38,528 bases of DNA from assembly GCA_029219345.1 (NCBI GenBank), contig JAQXTF010000090.1, positions 1-38,528 of the forward strand. Reading direction: 5' to 3'. This stretch comes from Eggerthellales bacterium (lineage in GTDB: Bacteria > Actinomycetota > Coriobacteriia > Coriobacteriales > Eggerthellaceae). Shown piece after piece: positions 14,832 through 24,814 of the stretch. Both the position numbers and the translations under genes were made by a program. Within the stretch, counting starts at the first letter, position 1, and each line of letters begins with the position of its first letter. The notes beneath the pieces are model-generated. The model saw only the letters and a list, made by a program, of their open reading frames with translations. It did not search any database and had not been told where the DNA came from.

Positions 14832-17800
14832 TTATTCGATGCGCAGGGCCTCCACGGGGTCTTTCTTGCTGGCGCTGCGGGCGGGCAGCAGACCTGCCAC
14901 GAAGGAGAGCACGACGCTGATAACAATCAGGATCAGTGCTGCGTTGATGGGCAGCTGGGCAACCTGCGGATAGCCGGTGGCGTCCAAAATCGTATTCGCT
15001 ATGAAGCAGCCTATGAAGGTGACCACAATGCCCAAGACGCCGGAAATGAGGCCCTCGATGATGGTCTCGGCGTTGAAGATGTGGCTGACGTCCTTCTTGC
15101 TGGCGCCAATGGCGCGTAGGATGCCAATTTCCTTAATGCGTTCCAGAACGCTGATATAGGTAATAACGCCAATCATAATGGAGGAAACAATCAGGGAGAT
15201 GGCTACGAAGGCGATGAGCACCATAGAAATCATGTCAACGATTTCAGTGACGCTGGTCATGAGCAGGCCAACGATGTCGGTGTAGTTGATAACCTTGTTC
15301 TCGTCTTCTTCCTTCATCTTGGCATTGTACTCATCCAGGATGTTGATGACCTCAGACTTGCTTTCGAAGCTGATGGGATAAATGCTCACTTCGTAAGGCT
15401 TGTTCAGGTCAGCATAGCCAAAGTTCTTCAGGTTGTTGTCGTAAGTGCGATCTTCCTTCTTCATCATGGAGGACATGATGGCGGAAAGGTCGTCGGCATT
15501 CATATTCATTTGGAAAGCGCCAGCAAATGCGCTCTGATCAAAGCTAAAGGCGCTTTCCATGTTCTTGGTCAGATCAGCGAAGGTAAGGTTGAGGGCGTTG
15601 CCCATCTCGGCCGTGACGATGTCGCTGATTTGCTTCATCACGCTGTTCATAGTGGTGTAGATGTAGGCGTTAACCACGTTTCCAATTTGGTTGCGAATAC
15701 CTTCATCGTCAATCAGGAGAACACCCCTAATTGCGGTTGCCAGAGCTTCCTGCTGATGGGGATTTTCTTCCAGGAATGTCTCAAAGTCTTCGGGCTGGGG
15801 GTCGGAGATGCCCTTTTGGATAAGCCAAACGCCATAATCGGTGGTAACAGCGCTAATCGTGGTGGTAAGGGGACCGATGCCCTCGGGGTTGATGGAGATG
15901 TTGTCGCTGATATCGCCAATACCGCTGGGGTCAAAGGGCGGAATAACCACCTCGTTGAAGGCGTCTTCCATGTTCTTCTGCATGTCGGCGATATGGGACA
16001 TGTCGGGCTGCATCTTGCTCTGATCAATCTTGAAGGCATTGCTCAGAGCGTTGGTGTCAATGGAGAACAGGGAACCCATATCGAAGTCGCTGCGGTCTTC
16101 CTTTTCGCCAAAAGCGGTGCCGGTAATGACGTCGATGCTGGGGTTGTCAATCTGATCCTTAACAATCTGGCTGTTTCCAGCAACCTCAATGACGTGCTGG
16201 GTCAGTTCGTAGGGGTAGTTGATGCCTTGCTTCAGCATGGCAATGCGGGCATCGGGGGTTGCGCGCACAATGCCAACGATGTTCAGGTCTTCGCCGTTGT
16301 CTACCAGGTTCTTTACGTAAGATTCGTCGTCGCTCTTGTCTTTCCAGACGTTGTAGGAGCTGTCGTATTCGTAGAAATCAGCAGCATTTACCAGCTTGTA
16401 CTTCAGGTTCAGGATGGTGTCGAAGGAAACACTGGAGTAGTTCTCGGGAGTAACTGCTTCCTCTTCGTTCATGAACGCCTTCACCATATCATTGAGCTCT
16501 TCGGGGTCGCGTTGGCCCAGGGAATACAGCATGAAGTCGTTGATATAGCCACCACGAGAAACAACCAGCACGCACTCGTTGTAGTTTTCAGGCCAACGGC
16601 CCTTCAGCACCTCATAGGAGTCACGGTACAGGTTCTTGTCCTTAGGCAGCTGGGAGAAAGTGTCGGTGCTCATGGCCATGGACATGAGGCCGTTGCTGCT
16701 GCCCGAGCCCATGCCTAGTGCGGCAAAGCTCTTGTCAGGGTTTACCTGGTGCAACTGGTTGCTGGTGTCGGCCGCGAAAATAAGCGGGGTAACGTTGTAT
16801 TTGTACTCGATGGAGTTGACGTAGGGTTCAATGCCGCTGGTGCCGCTATCGAAGTAATCCTTCAGGGAACCCAGGTCGTTGCTGCCAATGCTGCCAAACA
16901 TGTTGGAGATGCTCTTGATAACGCCAATCTGCTCTTCCTCGATGTTGGCGCGAACGAAGTGATCGTTTGCGGGCATAGAGGCCGATGCAGAAGAAGCGGA
17001 GCTGGACTCTTCTTCGCCCTCGGAGGAGCCGCCCAAATTAAAGCTGGAGCTGGTAATTTGCAGCGGGTATTCAGAGAGGGTTTCCTCTTCAACGTTGGCA
17101 ATGTATTCGTTGACGCCGTTGGCCAAGGCCAAGATGGCGGCAATGCCGATGATGCCAATGGAGCCAGCCACGGCGGTCATGATGGTGCGGGCCTTCTTGG
17201 TCATCAGGTTGTTGAGAGAAAGGGAAAGGGCTGTGAGCAGGCTCATGGAGGTGTAGCGCGTCTTCTTGGTGCTCATCTTCTCCAGCTCTTCGGCGGTGGG
17301 ATTGTAGGGGTTGGTGTCGCTGCGGATAACGCCGTCGGCCAGAGTCACAATGCGGTTTGCGTACTGTTCGGCCAGTTCAGGGTTGTGAGTGACCATAACA
17401 ACCAGACGGTCGGAGGCAATTTCCGTAAGCAGATCCATGATCTGCACGCTGGTCTTGGAGTCCAGAGCGCCGGTGGGTTCGTCAGCCAGCAGAATTTCGG
17501 GATCGTTGATCAGGGCGCGAGCGATGGCAACGCGCTGCATCTGGCCACCGGACAGCTGGTTGGGGCACTTATTGATGTGCTGGCCCAGGCCAACGCGCTC
17601 CAGCGCTTCGGTAGCGCGCTCCTTGCGCTCTTCGGGGGAGATGCCCGAAAGGGTCAAAGCGAGCTCTACGTTTGCCAAGATGGTCTGATGGGGAATCAGA
17701 TTGTAGCTTTGGAAAACGAAGCCGATGCGGTTGTTGCGGTAGGCGTCCCAATCGCGATCTTTGTATTGCTTAGTGGAAATGCCGTCGATAACCAGGTCGC

Positions 17801-17978
17801 CGGAATCATAGTGGTCAAGACCGCCGATGATGTTCAACAAAGTGGTCTTACCAGAACCGGAGGGGCCCAGAATGGCTACAAATTCGTTGTCGCGCAGGGT
17901 GAGCGAAACGTCATCAAGTGCTTTCTGCGTAAAAGAACCTGTGGTGTATGATTTGCGAATGTTCTTAACTTGAAGCAT
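14832..17978 (-). CDS. ABC transporter ATPase fused to FtsX-like permease (MacB type)
   Basis: A 1048-residue fusion. The ATPase (1-235) has Walker [10 protein letters not shown] at 38, signature [15 protein letters not shown] at 142, Walker [14 protein letters not shown] at 162 and the His switch in MVTHNPE. A first membrane helix (about 266-288) is followed by a ~600-residue extracytoplasmic region. The last ~140 residues carry three helices and the FtsX-type coupling motif [18 protein letters not shown]. MacB-type proteins are mechanotransmission transporters acting on peptides, antibiotics or lipoproteins in the periplasm or outside the membrane; a usual MacB extracytoplasmic domain is much smaller. 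The ATG at 17978 has GGGAG upstream. The substrate is unknown. Confidence 0.9.
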   Translation of the reverse strand: MLQVKNIRKSYTTGSFTQKALDDVSLTLRDNEFVAILGPSGSGKTTLLNIIGGLDHYDSGDLVIDGISTKQYKDRDWDAYRNNRIGFVFQSYNLIPHQTILANVELALTLSGISPEERKERATEALERVGLGQHINKCPNQLSGGQMQRVAIARALINDPEILLADEPTGALDSKTSVQIMDLLTEIASDRLVVMVTHNPELAEQYANRIVTLADGVIRSDTNPYNPTAEELEKMSTKKTRYTSMSLLTALSLSLNNLMTKKARTIMTAVAGSIGIIGIAAILALANGVNEYIANVEEETLSEYPLQITSSSFNLGGSSEGEEESSSASSASASMPANDHFVRANIEEEQIGVIKSISNMFGSIGSNDLGSLKDYFDSGTSGIEPYVNSIEYKYNVTPLIFAADTSNQLHQVNPDKSFAALGMGSGSSNGLMSMAMSTDTFSQLPKDKNLYRDSYEVLKGRWPENYNECVLVVSRGGYINDFMLYSLGQRDPEELNDMVKAFMNEEEAVTPENYSSVSFDTILNLKYKLVNAADFYEYDSSYNVWKDKSDDESYVKNLVDNGEDLNIVGIVRATPDARIAMLKQGINYPYELTQHVIEVAGNSQIVKDQIDNPSIDVITGTAFGEKEDRSDFDMGSLFSIDTNALSNAFKIDQSKMQPDMSHIADMQKNMEDAFNEVVIPPFDPSGIGDISDNISINPEGIGPLTTTISAVTTDYGVWLIQKGISDPQPEDFETFLEENPHQQEALATAIRGVLLIDDEGIRNQIGNVVNAYIYTTMNSVMKQISDIVTAEMGNALNLTFADLTKNMESAFSFDQSAFAGAFQMNMNADDLSAIMSSMMKKEDRTYDNNLKNFGYADLNKPYEVSIYPISFESKSEVINILDEYNAKMKEEDENKVINYTDIVGLLMTSVTEIVDMISMVLIAFVAISLIVSSIMIGVITYISVLERIKEIGILRAIGASKKDVSHIFNAETIIEGLISGVLGIVVTFIGCFIANTILDATGYPQVAQLPINAALILIVISVVLSFVAGLLPARSASKKDPVEALRIE

Positions 17979-17989
17979 AGTACTCCCTG

Positions 17990-18013
17990 GGTATGGAATT
18001 TTTTGCATATACC
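17990..18013. promoter_or_regulatory. Possible operator upstream of the ABC transporter gene
   Basis: An inverted repeat GGTAT-14 nt-ATACC lies 12-35 nt upstream of the ABC start. Similar GGTAT half-sites are clustered between metQ and the PiT gene. It could be a repressor site or a chance AT-rich match. Confidence 0.3.
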
Positions 18014-18088
18014 ATAGTACGCGATTATTTGCGCAGGTAGAAGCCCCGTTACCATATTGGCAAAAAAATTTATTGCGCACAATTAATT

Positions 18089-18125
18089 AGGGCGAACCGA
18101 AGCTCGCCCTTTCATGCTTTTTTCT
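18089..18125. terminator. Hairpin downstream of the NSS transporter gene
   Basis: AGGGCGA / TCGCCCT stem just after the NSS stop. The minus-strand T tail is weak (AATTAATT), while the plus strand has a TTTTTT run 8 nt beyond the stem. Confidence 0.5.
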
Positions 18126-18136
18126 GGTGGTGTTTC

Positions 18137-19525
18137 TTAGGCCAAAAGTCCTTGAATAGTGGGAATCCAGCCCATGATCAGAATGAAGATAATCAATACC
18201 GGCGCACCGAACTTCATCCAGTAATACAGCCAGCGAGGGAACTTCAAACCGCTGCCGGTGTTGGCCTCTGCCAGGAAGTTTTCCCAGCCCCAGCCGCGCT
18301 TGTGCAGGCAGAACATGAGGAACACCAAAGAGCCAATGGGTAGCAGGTTGTTGGATACGATGAAGTCTTCCAGGCCGTCCACGGTGCCGCCAATGGGCAG
18401 GTAATTGCCCAAAGCGGGGTCCATGCCCAGCACGGCGGGCATGGCCAGAATGGCAATGGCTACGCCGGTAACCAGAGAGCTCTTCTTGCGGCTCCAGCCC
18501 CACTGGTCCATGCCGAAAGCGATGATGTTCTCAAATACGGCAATGACGGTGGAAAGGGCGGCGCAAGCCATGAACAGGAAGAACATGGTGCCCCACAGCT
18601 GGCCCAAGGGCATTTGTTCAAAAACATTGGGTAGGGTGATGAAGGCCAGGCCAGCGCCAGAGCCAGGCTCAATGCCAAAAGCGAAGCAAGAGGGGAAGAT
18701 GATCAGACCGGCAAGCAAAGCAACGGTGGTGTCCAGGATACCAATGGTCATGGCTTCGCCGAACAAGGCGCGGTCTTTGCCAATGTAGCTGCCGAAAATG
18801 GCCATGGAGCCAATGCCGACGGACAAGGTGAAGAAGCTTTGGCCCATGGCGGCGTAAATGGCTTCGCCGGCGGTATTAAAATCGCTGAAAATCTTGGAGA
18901 AATCGGGCATCAGGTAAAAAGCGATGCCATCGATAGCGCTGCCGCCCAGGGTGACGGAGCGCACCACCAGCGCCAGAATAAGGGCCAGCAGGCCAAGCAT
19001 CATAACTTTGGTAACGCCTTCGATGCCTTTTTGTACGCCCAGGCTGCAAACAACGGCGCCAACTGCCACTACCAGTAGAGTCCAGAAGGCAAGTTCGCCC
19101 GGATTGGCGAGCATTCCTGTGAAAACGGCAGCGGTAGATTCGGTGGTTGCACCTACGAACTGGCCCGATGCCATTTTCACCGAGTAGTTTAAGAACCAGC
19201 CGGCAACCACGGTGTAAAACATCATGAGCAGTATGTTGCCAACGACGGCGAACCATTTGTAGATGTGCCACTTGCTGCCCTCGGGCTCCAGGGTGTCAAA
19301 GCTGCGGGCGATGCCCTTTTGGCTGGCGCGGCCCGTGGCAAATTCCATGGCCATGATGGGCAAGCCAAGAATGATCAGGAAGATCAAATATATGAGAACG
19401 AAGGCGCCGCCGCCGTACTCGCCTGTGATGTAGGGGAAGCGCCAAACGTTTCCCAAGCCAATGGCGCAGCCGGCGCTAATGAGGATGAAGCCTAAGCGGG
19501 TGCCGAATTTTTCGCGGTTGTTCAT
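18137..19525 (-). CDS. Sodium-dependent symporter, NSS (SNF) family
   Basis: A 462-residue protein with about 11-12 membrane helices, the normal length for bacterial NSS members such as LeuT, TnaT and MhsT. The first helix carries the family signature SAGCAIGLGNVWRFPYITGEYGGGAF, with the unwound glycine/asparagine substrate and sodium site, and helix 6-like QSFFTLSVGIGSM is present. These transporters import amino acids or related amines driven by sodium. The ATG at 19525 has AAGGA 7 nt upstream. It starts 27 nt after the deformylase gene, so the two are likely an operon. The substrate cannot be told from sequence alone. Confidence 0.93.
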   Translation of the reverse strand: MNNREKFGTRLGFILISAGCAIGLGNVWRFPYITGEYGGGAFVLIYLIFLIILGLPIMAMEFATGRASQKGIARSFDTLEPEGSKWHIYKWFAVVGNILLMMFYTVVAGWFLNYSVKMASGQFVGATTESTAAVFTGMLANPGELAFWTLLVVAVGAVVCSLGVQKGIEGVTKVMMLGLLALILALVVRSVTLGGSAIDGIAFYLMPDFSKIFSDFNTAGEAIYAAMGQSFFTLSVGIGSMAIFGSYIGKDRALFGEAMTIGILDTTVALLAGLIIFPSCFAFGIEPGSGAGLAFITLPNVFEQMPLGQLWGTMFFLFMACAALSTVIAVFENIIAFGMDQWGWSRKKSSLVTGVAIAILAMPAVLGMDPALGNYLPIGGTVDGLEDFIVSNNLLPIGSLVFLMFCLHKRGWGWENFLAEANTGSGLKFPRWLYYWMKFGAPVLIIFILIMGWIPTIQGLLA

Positions 19526-19552
19526 GATGATGTCCTTCTGTATATGCAGGGG

Positions 19553-19963
19553 CTAGATGATGATGCCGTTGCAGTGGTCAATTTCGTGCTGGATGATTTG
19601 AGCGGTGAAGCCGGTGAAATTTTCTTCGCGCCAGGCGAAGGAAGGGTCTTGATAGCGCACTGTAATCTTCTTGTAGCGTGTGGTGGGGCGCTGTCCTTGC
19701 AGGGAGAGGCAGCCTTCCACGGTTTCGTAGGGCTGGAATTGCTTGGTGATTTCGGGGTTGAACATGAGCCTATTGCGGCTTCCATCTGCGAAAACAATGA
19801 TGCGTTTGTGTAGGCCAATCATGTTGGCCGCCATGCCGACGCATTCGTGAGCATGGGCTGCTAAGGTGTCCAGCAGGTCTTGACCCACGGCCGTGTCTGC
19901 AACGGTTGCGGGTTCAGAAGGGCGGCGCAAAGCAAGCTCCACTTTCACGATGTTCTTTATCAC
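19553..19963 (-). CDS. def: Peptide deformylase-like protein with altered motif 1
   Basis: A 136-residue protein, shorter than housekeeping deformylases (~170). Motif 2 EGCLS (83-87, metal-binding Cys) and motif 3 HEIDH (126-130, two metal-binding His and the catalytic Glu) are intact. Motif 1 reads GMAANMIG (43-50), with Met48 where most deformylases have the oxyanion-stabilising Gln. The GTG at 19963 is chosen because AAGGA lies 7-8 nt upstream; an in-frame TTG at 19969 is too close to it. The enzyme would remove the formyl group from nascent N-terminal methionine or a related N-formyl substrate. A second, canonical def elsewhere in the genome would be expected. A CTGCCA-TTT-TGGCAG inverted repeat lies just upstream (19982-19996). 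Confidence 0.8.
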   Translation of the reverse strand: MIKNIVKVELALRRPSEPATVADTAVGQDLLDTLAAHAHECVGMAANMIGLHKRIIVFADGSRNRLMFNPEITKQFQPYETVEGCLSLQGQRPTTRYKKITVRYQDPSFAWREENFTGFTAQIIQHEIDHCNGIII

Positions 19964-20041
19964 GAGCAATTCCTTTCAGTACTGCCATTTTGGCAGGTGA
20001 AGGCCTTGCTGTCACTGCATCACGGTGGAGCGTTGTGGCAC

Positions 20042-20076
20042 AAAAAAAGAAGGCCGCCTCCGAAGAAGCGGCCTGA
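20042..20076 (-). terminator. Terminator after pknB
   Basis: On the minus strand AGGCCGC / GCGGCCT with a 10-nt loop is followed by a CTTCTTTTTTT-like tract. It ends the fhaA-pknB operon before the deformylase gene. Confidence 0.88.
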
Positions 20077-20097
20077 AAAGGTAAATTGTTGTGCGCC

Positions 20098-22029
20098 TTA
20101 TTGAGCGGAGGTGTTCAGGGCAATGGTGGAACCCTTTGTGGCCTTGCCGCTGGGTGAGTAGGAAACAACGGTGGCGGTGTCATCGCTGGGTCCGTTGATG
20201 GTCCATGCAAAGCCGGCATCGCCCAGCATCTGCTTGGCTACGGCAACGGTTTTGCCTGTGACATCAGGGATGTCGTATTCCTTGCTGGAAGGATCTTCGC
20301 CCTTGCTTACGGTAATGGTGACCGTTTCGCCCTTCTCCAGCTTGCCGCCATTGGGGCTTTGGTTCATGACCAGGCCTTCCGATACGGAATCGCTGTAAGA
20401 TTCGGAAACGCTCACCTTGAAGCCGGCGGCGTTCAGCGCGCTAATGGCGCCATCCTTGGAGTAGCCCACAACGCTGGGAACCGCAACGTTTTCGGCACCC
20501 AGGGAAAGCACGTATTCAACTACATCGCCCTTGGTGACGGTCTCGCCAGCGGCGGGATTCTGCTTGATAACGTGGTTCACCTCAATGTCGGCGGAATACT
20601 CGGCGGTGCCTGCGTGGGCAACCAGACCGGCCTTGGTCAGGGCATCCTGAGCTTCCTTGGCGGTCATCTTCTCCAAATTAGGAACAACTACCTGCTCGGG
20701 GCCCAGGGAAACGGTGATGTTTACCTTGCTACCAGCGGCAGCCTTGCTGCCAGCGGTGGGGTTCTGCTTGATAACGGCGCCGTCCTTAGCGTTGGCGTCG
20801 TAAGATTTGTCGGTGGTGCCCAGCTCAAAACCGGCTTCTTTCAGAATAGCGGTTGCCTCGCGTACGGTCTTGCCCGTCACGTCGGGCACGGGAATGTCTC
20901 CCGATCCGCCGAAGAAATTGAAGCCAACAAAGGCCAGCAGGGCCACAACAATCAAGCCCAAAACGCCACCGAGAATGGCGCGGCGGGAAACGCCGGGCTT
21001 CTGGGGCTCTTCAATGGCGTTGTTTTGGCGATAGCTGCGGGTGCTCAAAGTGCCGGTGCCGCCGGTATGAACCGTTTCGGTAGCGGGAAGAACGGCGGTC
21101 TTATCCAGGGGCTTGCGCACATTGTTGGGAACGTTTGCACGAGGAGCGCGGCCCAGATAGGCGGTCTTGGCGGCAGAAGCGCTGCCGGAAATGTTAACAG
21201 GGCGGCCGGCCAGGTAGTCGTTCAGGGCGGCGCGCATATCCAAAGCGGAAGCGAATCGGTTACGAGGGTTCTTTTCCAGAGCCTTCATAATGATGTCTTC
21301 CAGATCGGGATCGATGCTGGGGTTAAAGTCGCTGGGATAAGGCGGCAGGTCGTTGACCTGCTTCATTGCCACGCTGATGGCGTCGGGGCCATCGAAGGGC
21401 AGCTTGCCCGTGGCGGCCTCAAACAGAACAACGCCCAAAGAATAGATGTCGCTGGCGGCATCCAGTTCCTTGCCCTGAGCCTGCTCGGGGGAGATGTAAT
21501 GGGCGGTGCCCAGTACGCTGGAGGTCTGGGTTTGCACCGAGTTCTTTGCGCGGGCGATGCCGAAGTCCATGACTTTGACGTTGCCATCGGGCTGCACCAT
21601 GATGTTTTGGGGCTTGATGTCGCGGTGAATCAGGTCTTGCTTGTGGGCAACGGACAAGGCGGAGCATACCTGGGATCCGATTTCTGCCACTTTGCGCTGA
21701 TTGAGGGCGCCGCGCGCCTTGATACCGCTCTTCAGATCGGTACCGCGAATGAGCTCCATGACAATGTAATAGGTACCATTATCATTTCCCCAGTCGTAAA
21801 TATTCACAATGTAGGGGCTCTGCAGATTGGCGGCCGATGCGGCCTCCTGCTTAAAGCGCCTGGTGAAGTCTTCGCTTTCGGCGTATTGGGGCAGCATCAC
21901 CTTAACGGCAACGGTACGGCCCAGAACGCTGTCCTGTGCGCGATATACCTCAGCCATGCCGCCAATGCCAATGCGATCGGTAATTTTGTAGCGGTCGTTG
22001 AAGACCCTTCCAACCATTTCTCCAGCCAT
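20098..22029 (-). CDS. pknB: PASTA-domain Ser/Thr protein kinase (PknB/PrkC type)
   Basis: A 643-residue membrane kinase. The cytoplasmic domain (1-275) has the glycine loop GIGGMAEVY, K43 in VAVKVM, HRDIKPQN (135-142), DFG (155-157) and a Ser/Thr-rich activation loop. A juxtamembrane linker and one membrane helix (351-373) lead to four extracytoplasmic PASTA repeats (378 to the end) that bind muropeptides or lipid II fragments. It phosphorylates cell-wall synthesis and division proteins, and PstP, encoded two genes upstream, should reverse this. The ATG at 22029 has AGGAG upstream. It lies 21 nt after the SEDS-PBP gene, in the order known from actinobacteria. Confidence 0.97.
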   Translation of the reverse strand: MAGEMVGRVFNDRYKITDRIGIGGMAEVYRAQDSVLGRTVAVKVMLPQYAESEDFTRRFKQEAASAANLQSPYIVNIYDWGNDNGTYYIVMELIRGTDLKSGIKARGALNQRKVAEIGSQVCSALSVAHKQDLIHRDIKPQNIMVQPDGNVKVMDFGIARAKNSVQTQTSSVLGTAHYISPEQAQGKELDAASDIYSLGVVLFEAATGKLPFDGPDAISVAMKQVNDLPPYPSDFNPSIDPDLEDIIMKALEKNPRNRFASALDMRAALNDYLAGRPVNISGSASAAKTAYLGRAPRANVPNNVRKPLDKTAVLPATETVHTGGTGTLSTRSYRQNNAIEEPQKPGVSRRAILGGVLGLIVVALLAFVGFNFFGGSGDIPVPDVTGKTVREATAILKEAGFELGTTDKSYDANAKDGAVIKQNPTAGSKAAAGSKVNITVSLGPEQVVVPNLEKMTAKEAQDALTKAGLVAHAGTAEYSADIEVNHVIKQNPAAGETVTKGDVVEYVLSLGAENVAVPSVVGYSKDGAISALNAAGFKVSVSESYSDSVSEGLVMNQSPNGGKLEKGETVTITVSKGEDPSSKEYDIPDVTGKTVAVAKQMLGDAGFAWTINGPSDDTATVVSYSPSGKATKGSTIALNTSAQ

Positions 22030-22050
22030 AATTGCTCCTTTAGGCCTTTC

Positions 22051-24807
22051 CTATAAAACACCCTGAACCCGCAGCGCGGCTTCGAAAATACCTTTTGCGC
22101 GACTTGCGGCAATGCCGCTTTCGCCCTTTTCAATGCAGATGGCCACTACAACGCTTGCGTCATCGGAGGGGCCCATGCCTACAAACCAATAGTTGTTGCC
22201 GTCGTTCAGCTCGGCAGTGCCGGTTTTGCCGGCAATTTGCACGCCCGGTACAGAGGCTGCATAGCCGGTGCCGTTGTTGACGACGCCTTCCAAAACCGCA
22301 CGAACACGCTGTGCGGTAGAAGAATCAGTTGCCTTGAGCAGGGTGGTAGGTGTGGCAGTGAAACTACGCTCACCACTTGCATTATATACGCTGTCTACCA
22401 GATAAGGCTGCTTTACCACACCATCGTTGGCAATTGCGCAGCCAACGAGAGCCATTTGCAACACGGTGGACTGAGGGCCCGCCGCGCTTTTATGCTGGGA
22501 CGACTGGGTTCCCACGGGTTCGCCGGCGGCGGCCCAGGCAAGTTCCCAGGTGGTCATATCGTTGGGGTCTGCCATAAGGGAAGAAATCAGGGGCAGCTCA
22601 AAGGAGATCTCAGTGTCAAAGCCGAAGTGGTCGGCGGTGGTCACCAGCTTCTTTGCGCCCAGCTCAACGCCAAGTTGGCCGTAAACGGTGTTGGAAGAAA
22701 CCTCGGTGGCGCGCGCCAGGGTGATGTTGCCGTAATCCATGTCGTCGAAGTTGGAAACAACGGCGTTGCCAATATCCATAACGCCGGGGGCAGCGTACAC
22801 GGTGTCTTCATCGGCGGTGCCCGATTCCAGCGCGCTGGCCAGGGTGATCATCTTGAAGGTGGAACCCGGGGCGTACAGGGCTTGGGTGGCGCGGTTGAAC
22901 ACGCTCATGGAATCATCCTGGCCAGAAAGGGCTTTTTCCAGCTGGGAGATGTCGTAATTGGGGCCCGAGGCCAGGCCCAGCACGGCGCCGGTCTTGGGGT
23001 TCATAACCACGCAGGCGCCGGCATAGCCGGAAAGGGCTTCTTCGGCGGCTTTCTGGATAGTAGAGTTGATGGTCAGGGTTATGTCGTTGCCAGCAGTGCC
23101 TGTTCCAGTGATGGCAGATAGGGCATCGTCCCAGGTGGCGAAGGACTTCTTGCCGGTGAGCACCTCGTTGTAGGAAGCCTCAATGCCGCTGGTGCCGTAC
23201 TGCTCAGAGAAGTAGCCCACCGTATGGGAGGCCAGCGTTCTCTGGGGGTAAACGCGATCGTAGGAGCCGTTGGCGTTTTCGCGGCTTTGGGCCAAAATGA
23301 CGCCATCGGCGGTGGAAATGGAGCCGCGCTGAATCTTGGCGTTGTTGATCACGGTGTGGTTGTTGCCGGGCATGTTTTGGTAATTTTCTGCCTGCAGCAC
23401 CATGATGTTGGTCAGGTTGCCCACCAGCAGCGCGAACATGACGGCGAACACAAACATGCCGCTGGTCAGGCGTTTGCCCAGCTGGAAGCGTCCCAGTGCG
23501 TTGTTGGGGCTGATGATGATGGTGGAAGAGGTGATCTCTTCATCAAGGGTGGTGCCTTCATCGCCGCAGCGCATGAGCAGCGCCACGCACACGAAAGTCA
23601 TGAGCAAAGAAGATCCGCCCTTACTGATAAGGGGCAGGGTCAGACCTGTCAGGGGAATGAGCTTGGTCACGCCGCCTACGATAATAAAAGCCTGCAGCAC
23701 GATGATGGTGGTCAGGCCGGCGGCCACGAAGGAGCTCACATCGCTCTTGGCGCGAGCTGCGGTGGCAAAGCCGCGAATGGCGAAGCTCAAGTACAAAAGC
23801 AAGATAGCGGCGGCACCCAAAAGGCCTGCTTCCTCACCGATGCAGGCAAAGATGAAGTCGCTTTCCACGACGGGAATCAGGGTGGCCAGGCCCTTTCCGA
23901 TGCCCGTGCCCAACAGGCCGCCATCGGCCAGGGAATACAAAGTTTGCACCAGCTGGTAGCCGGTGTTTTGGGCGTCGCTGAAGGGGTCAAGCCAGGTTTG
24001 CACGCGCACCTGCACGTGGCTGAACAGGAAATACAGGGCCACGGCGGCAATGCTTGCCAAAAGCAAGCTGATAATCAGGTAAAACTTCTTGCCGCTGGCA
24101 AAGTACAGCATGGCAATGAACACGAAGAAGAACACCAAGGCGCTGCCCAGGTCTTTTTCGAATACCACGATGACTACGGCAATTGCCCACATGAACAGCA
24201 GGGGCAAAAGGGTGCGGATGTCAGGCAGCTCAAAGGGGCCAACGCGCCAGGTGAACACCGAGAGCATTTCGCGATTGTGGGCCAGATAGCCTGCCAAGAA
24301 CAAGACGATGGCAATTTTGGCCACTTCGCCCGGCTGGAAGCTCAAGGGGCCCAGGGTAAGCCAGATGCGGCTGCCGTATGATTCGGTGCCAATGACGGGC
24401 AGCAGGGGCGAAAGCAGCAGCGCAAAGCCTACAACGGCCATGATGTACTTGTAGCGCGTGAGGCTGTCTATGCTTTTGACCAGCACTAACGTTGCAATAA
24501 AGGCGGCAACGCCCACGCCCAGCCAGATGAGTTGCTGCGATGCCATGGCGGCGTCGATGCGGGTGATGAAGGCAATGCCCACTCCCGTCAGGGTGAAGGT
24601 GATGGGCAGAAGGGCGGGGTCGGCGCCCGGGGCCAGCCTGCGCACGGCCATGTGGGCGATGATGAACAGGGCGAACATGCCCGCGGGCACGGCAACAGCA
24701 GAGATGCCCACCTGCTGGCCCTGGGTGAGGGCGAGCATGATGAACAGCAACGCAATGAGGGGTGCCGCTGCGCAGAGCAGGAAGAGTTCTGTTGCTCGTC
24801 TGGACAT
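22051..24807 (-). CDS. SEDS glycosyltransferase fused to class B penicillin-binding protein (RodA/FtsW-PbpA fusion)
   Basis: A single 918-residue polypeptide combining both halves of a septal or elongation peptidoglycan polymerase. Residues 1-420 are a multi-pass SEDS protein with GSRIWLTLGPLSFQPGEVAKI, EKDLGSALVFF (217-227), the loop TWLDPFSDAQNTGYQ (271-285) and LPLISKGGSS (391-400). A membrane helix at about 449-471 begins a transpeptidase with active-site STFK (649-652), SSN (704-706) and KTG (861-863). In mycobacteria and streptomycetes rodA and pbpA are separate adjacent genes at this spot. The ATG at 24807 is 7 nt after the pstP stop, with AAGG upstream; an in-frame GTG at 24837 inside pstP is less likely. 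The frame runs unbroken through the junction. Confidence 0.96.
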   Translation of the reverse strand: MSRRATELFLLCAAAPLIALLFIMLALTQGQQVGISAVAVPAGMFALFIIAHMAVRRLAPGADPALLPITFTLTGVGIAFITRIDAAMASQQLIWLGVGVAAFIATLVLVKSIDSLTRYKYIMAVVGFALLLSPLLPVIGTESYGSRIWLTLGPLSFQPGEVAKIAIVLFLAGYLAHNREMLSVFTWRVGPFELPDIRTLLPLLFMWAIAVVIVVFEKDLGSALVFFFVFIAMLYFASGKKFYLIISLLLASIAAVALYFLFSHVQVRVQTWLDPFSDAQNTGYQLVQTLYSLADGGLLGTGIGKGLATLIPVVESDFIFACIGEEAGLLGAAAILLLYLSFAIRGFATAARAKSDVSSFVAAGLTTIIVLQAFIIVGGVTKLIPLTGLTLPLISKGGSSLLMTFVCVALLMRCGDEGTTLDEEITSSTIIISPNNALGRFQLGKRLTSGMFVFAVMFALLVGNLTNIMVLQAENYQNMPGNNHTVINNAKIQRGSISTADGVILAQSRENANGSYDRVYPQRTLASHTVGYFSEQYGTSGIEASYNEVLTGKKSFATWDDALSAITGTGTAGNDITLTINSTIQKAAEEALSGYAGACVVMNPKTGAVLGLASGPNYDISQLEKALSGQDDSMSVFNRATQALYAPGSTFKMITLASALESGTADEDTVYAAPGVMDIGNAVVSNFDDMDYGNITLARATEVSSNTVYGQLGVELGAKKLVTTADHFGFDTEISFELPLISSLMADPNDMTTWELAWAAAGEPVGTQSSQHKSAAGPQSTVLQMALVGCAIANDGVVKQPYLVDSVYNASGERSFTATPTTLLKATDSSTAQRVRAVLEGVVNNGTGYAASVPGVQIAGKTGTAELNDGNNYWFVGMGPSDDASVVVAICIEKGESGIAASRAKGIFEAALRVQGVL

Positions 24808-24814
24808 GAAAGCC

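Noticed and set aside
16749-17951. Long plus-strand open frame (400 codons) opposite the ABC transporter ATPase
   Set aside because: It is antisense to well-supported Walker and signature motifs, with biased composition and no start signal. A similar frame at 15510-16718 is rejected for the same reason.
20359-22056. Long plus-strand open frame (565 codons) opposite pknB
   Set aside because: It is a mirror frame of a clear kinase gene, rich in Gly, His, Asn and Val as expected of antisense translation. It lacks a ribosome-binding site and any domain.
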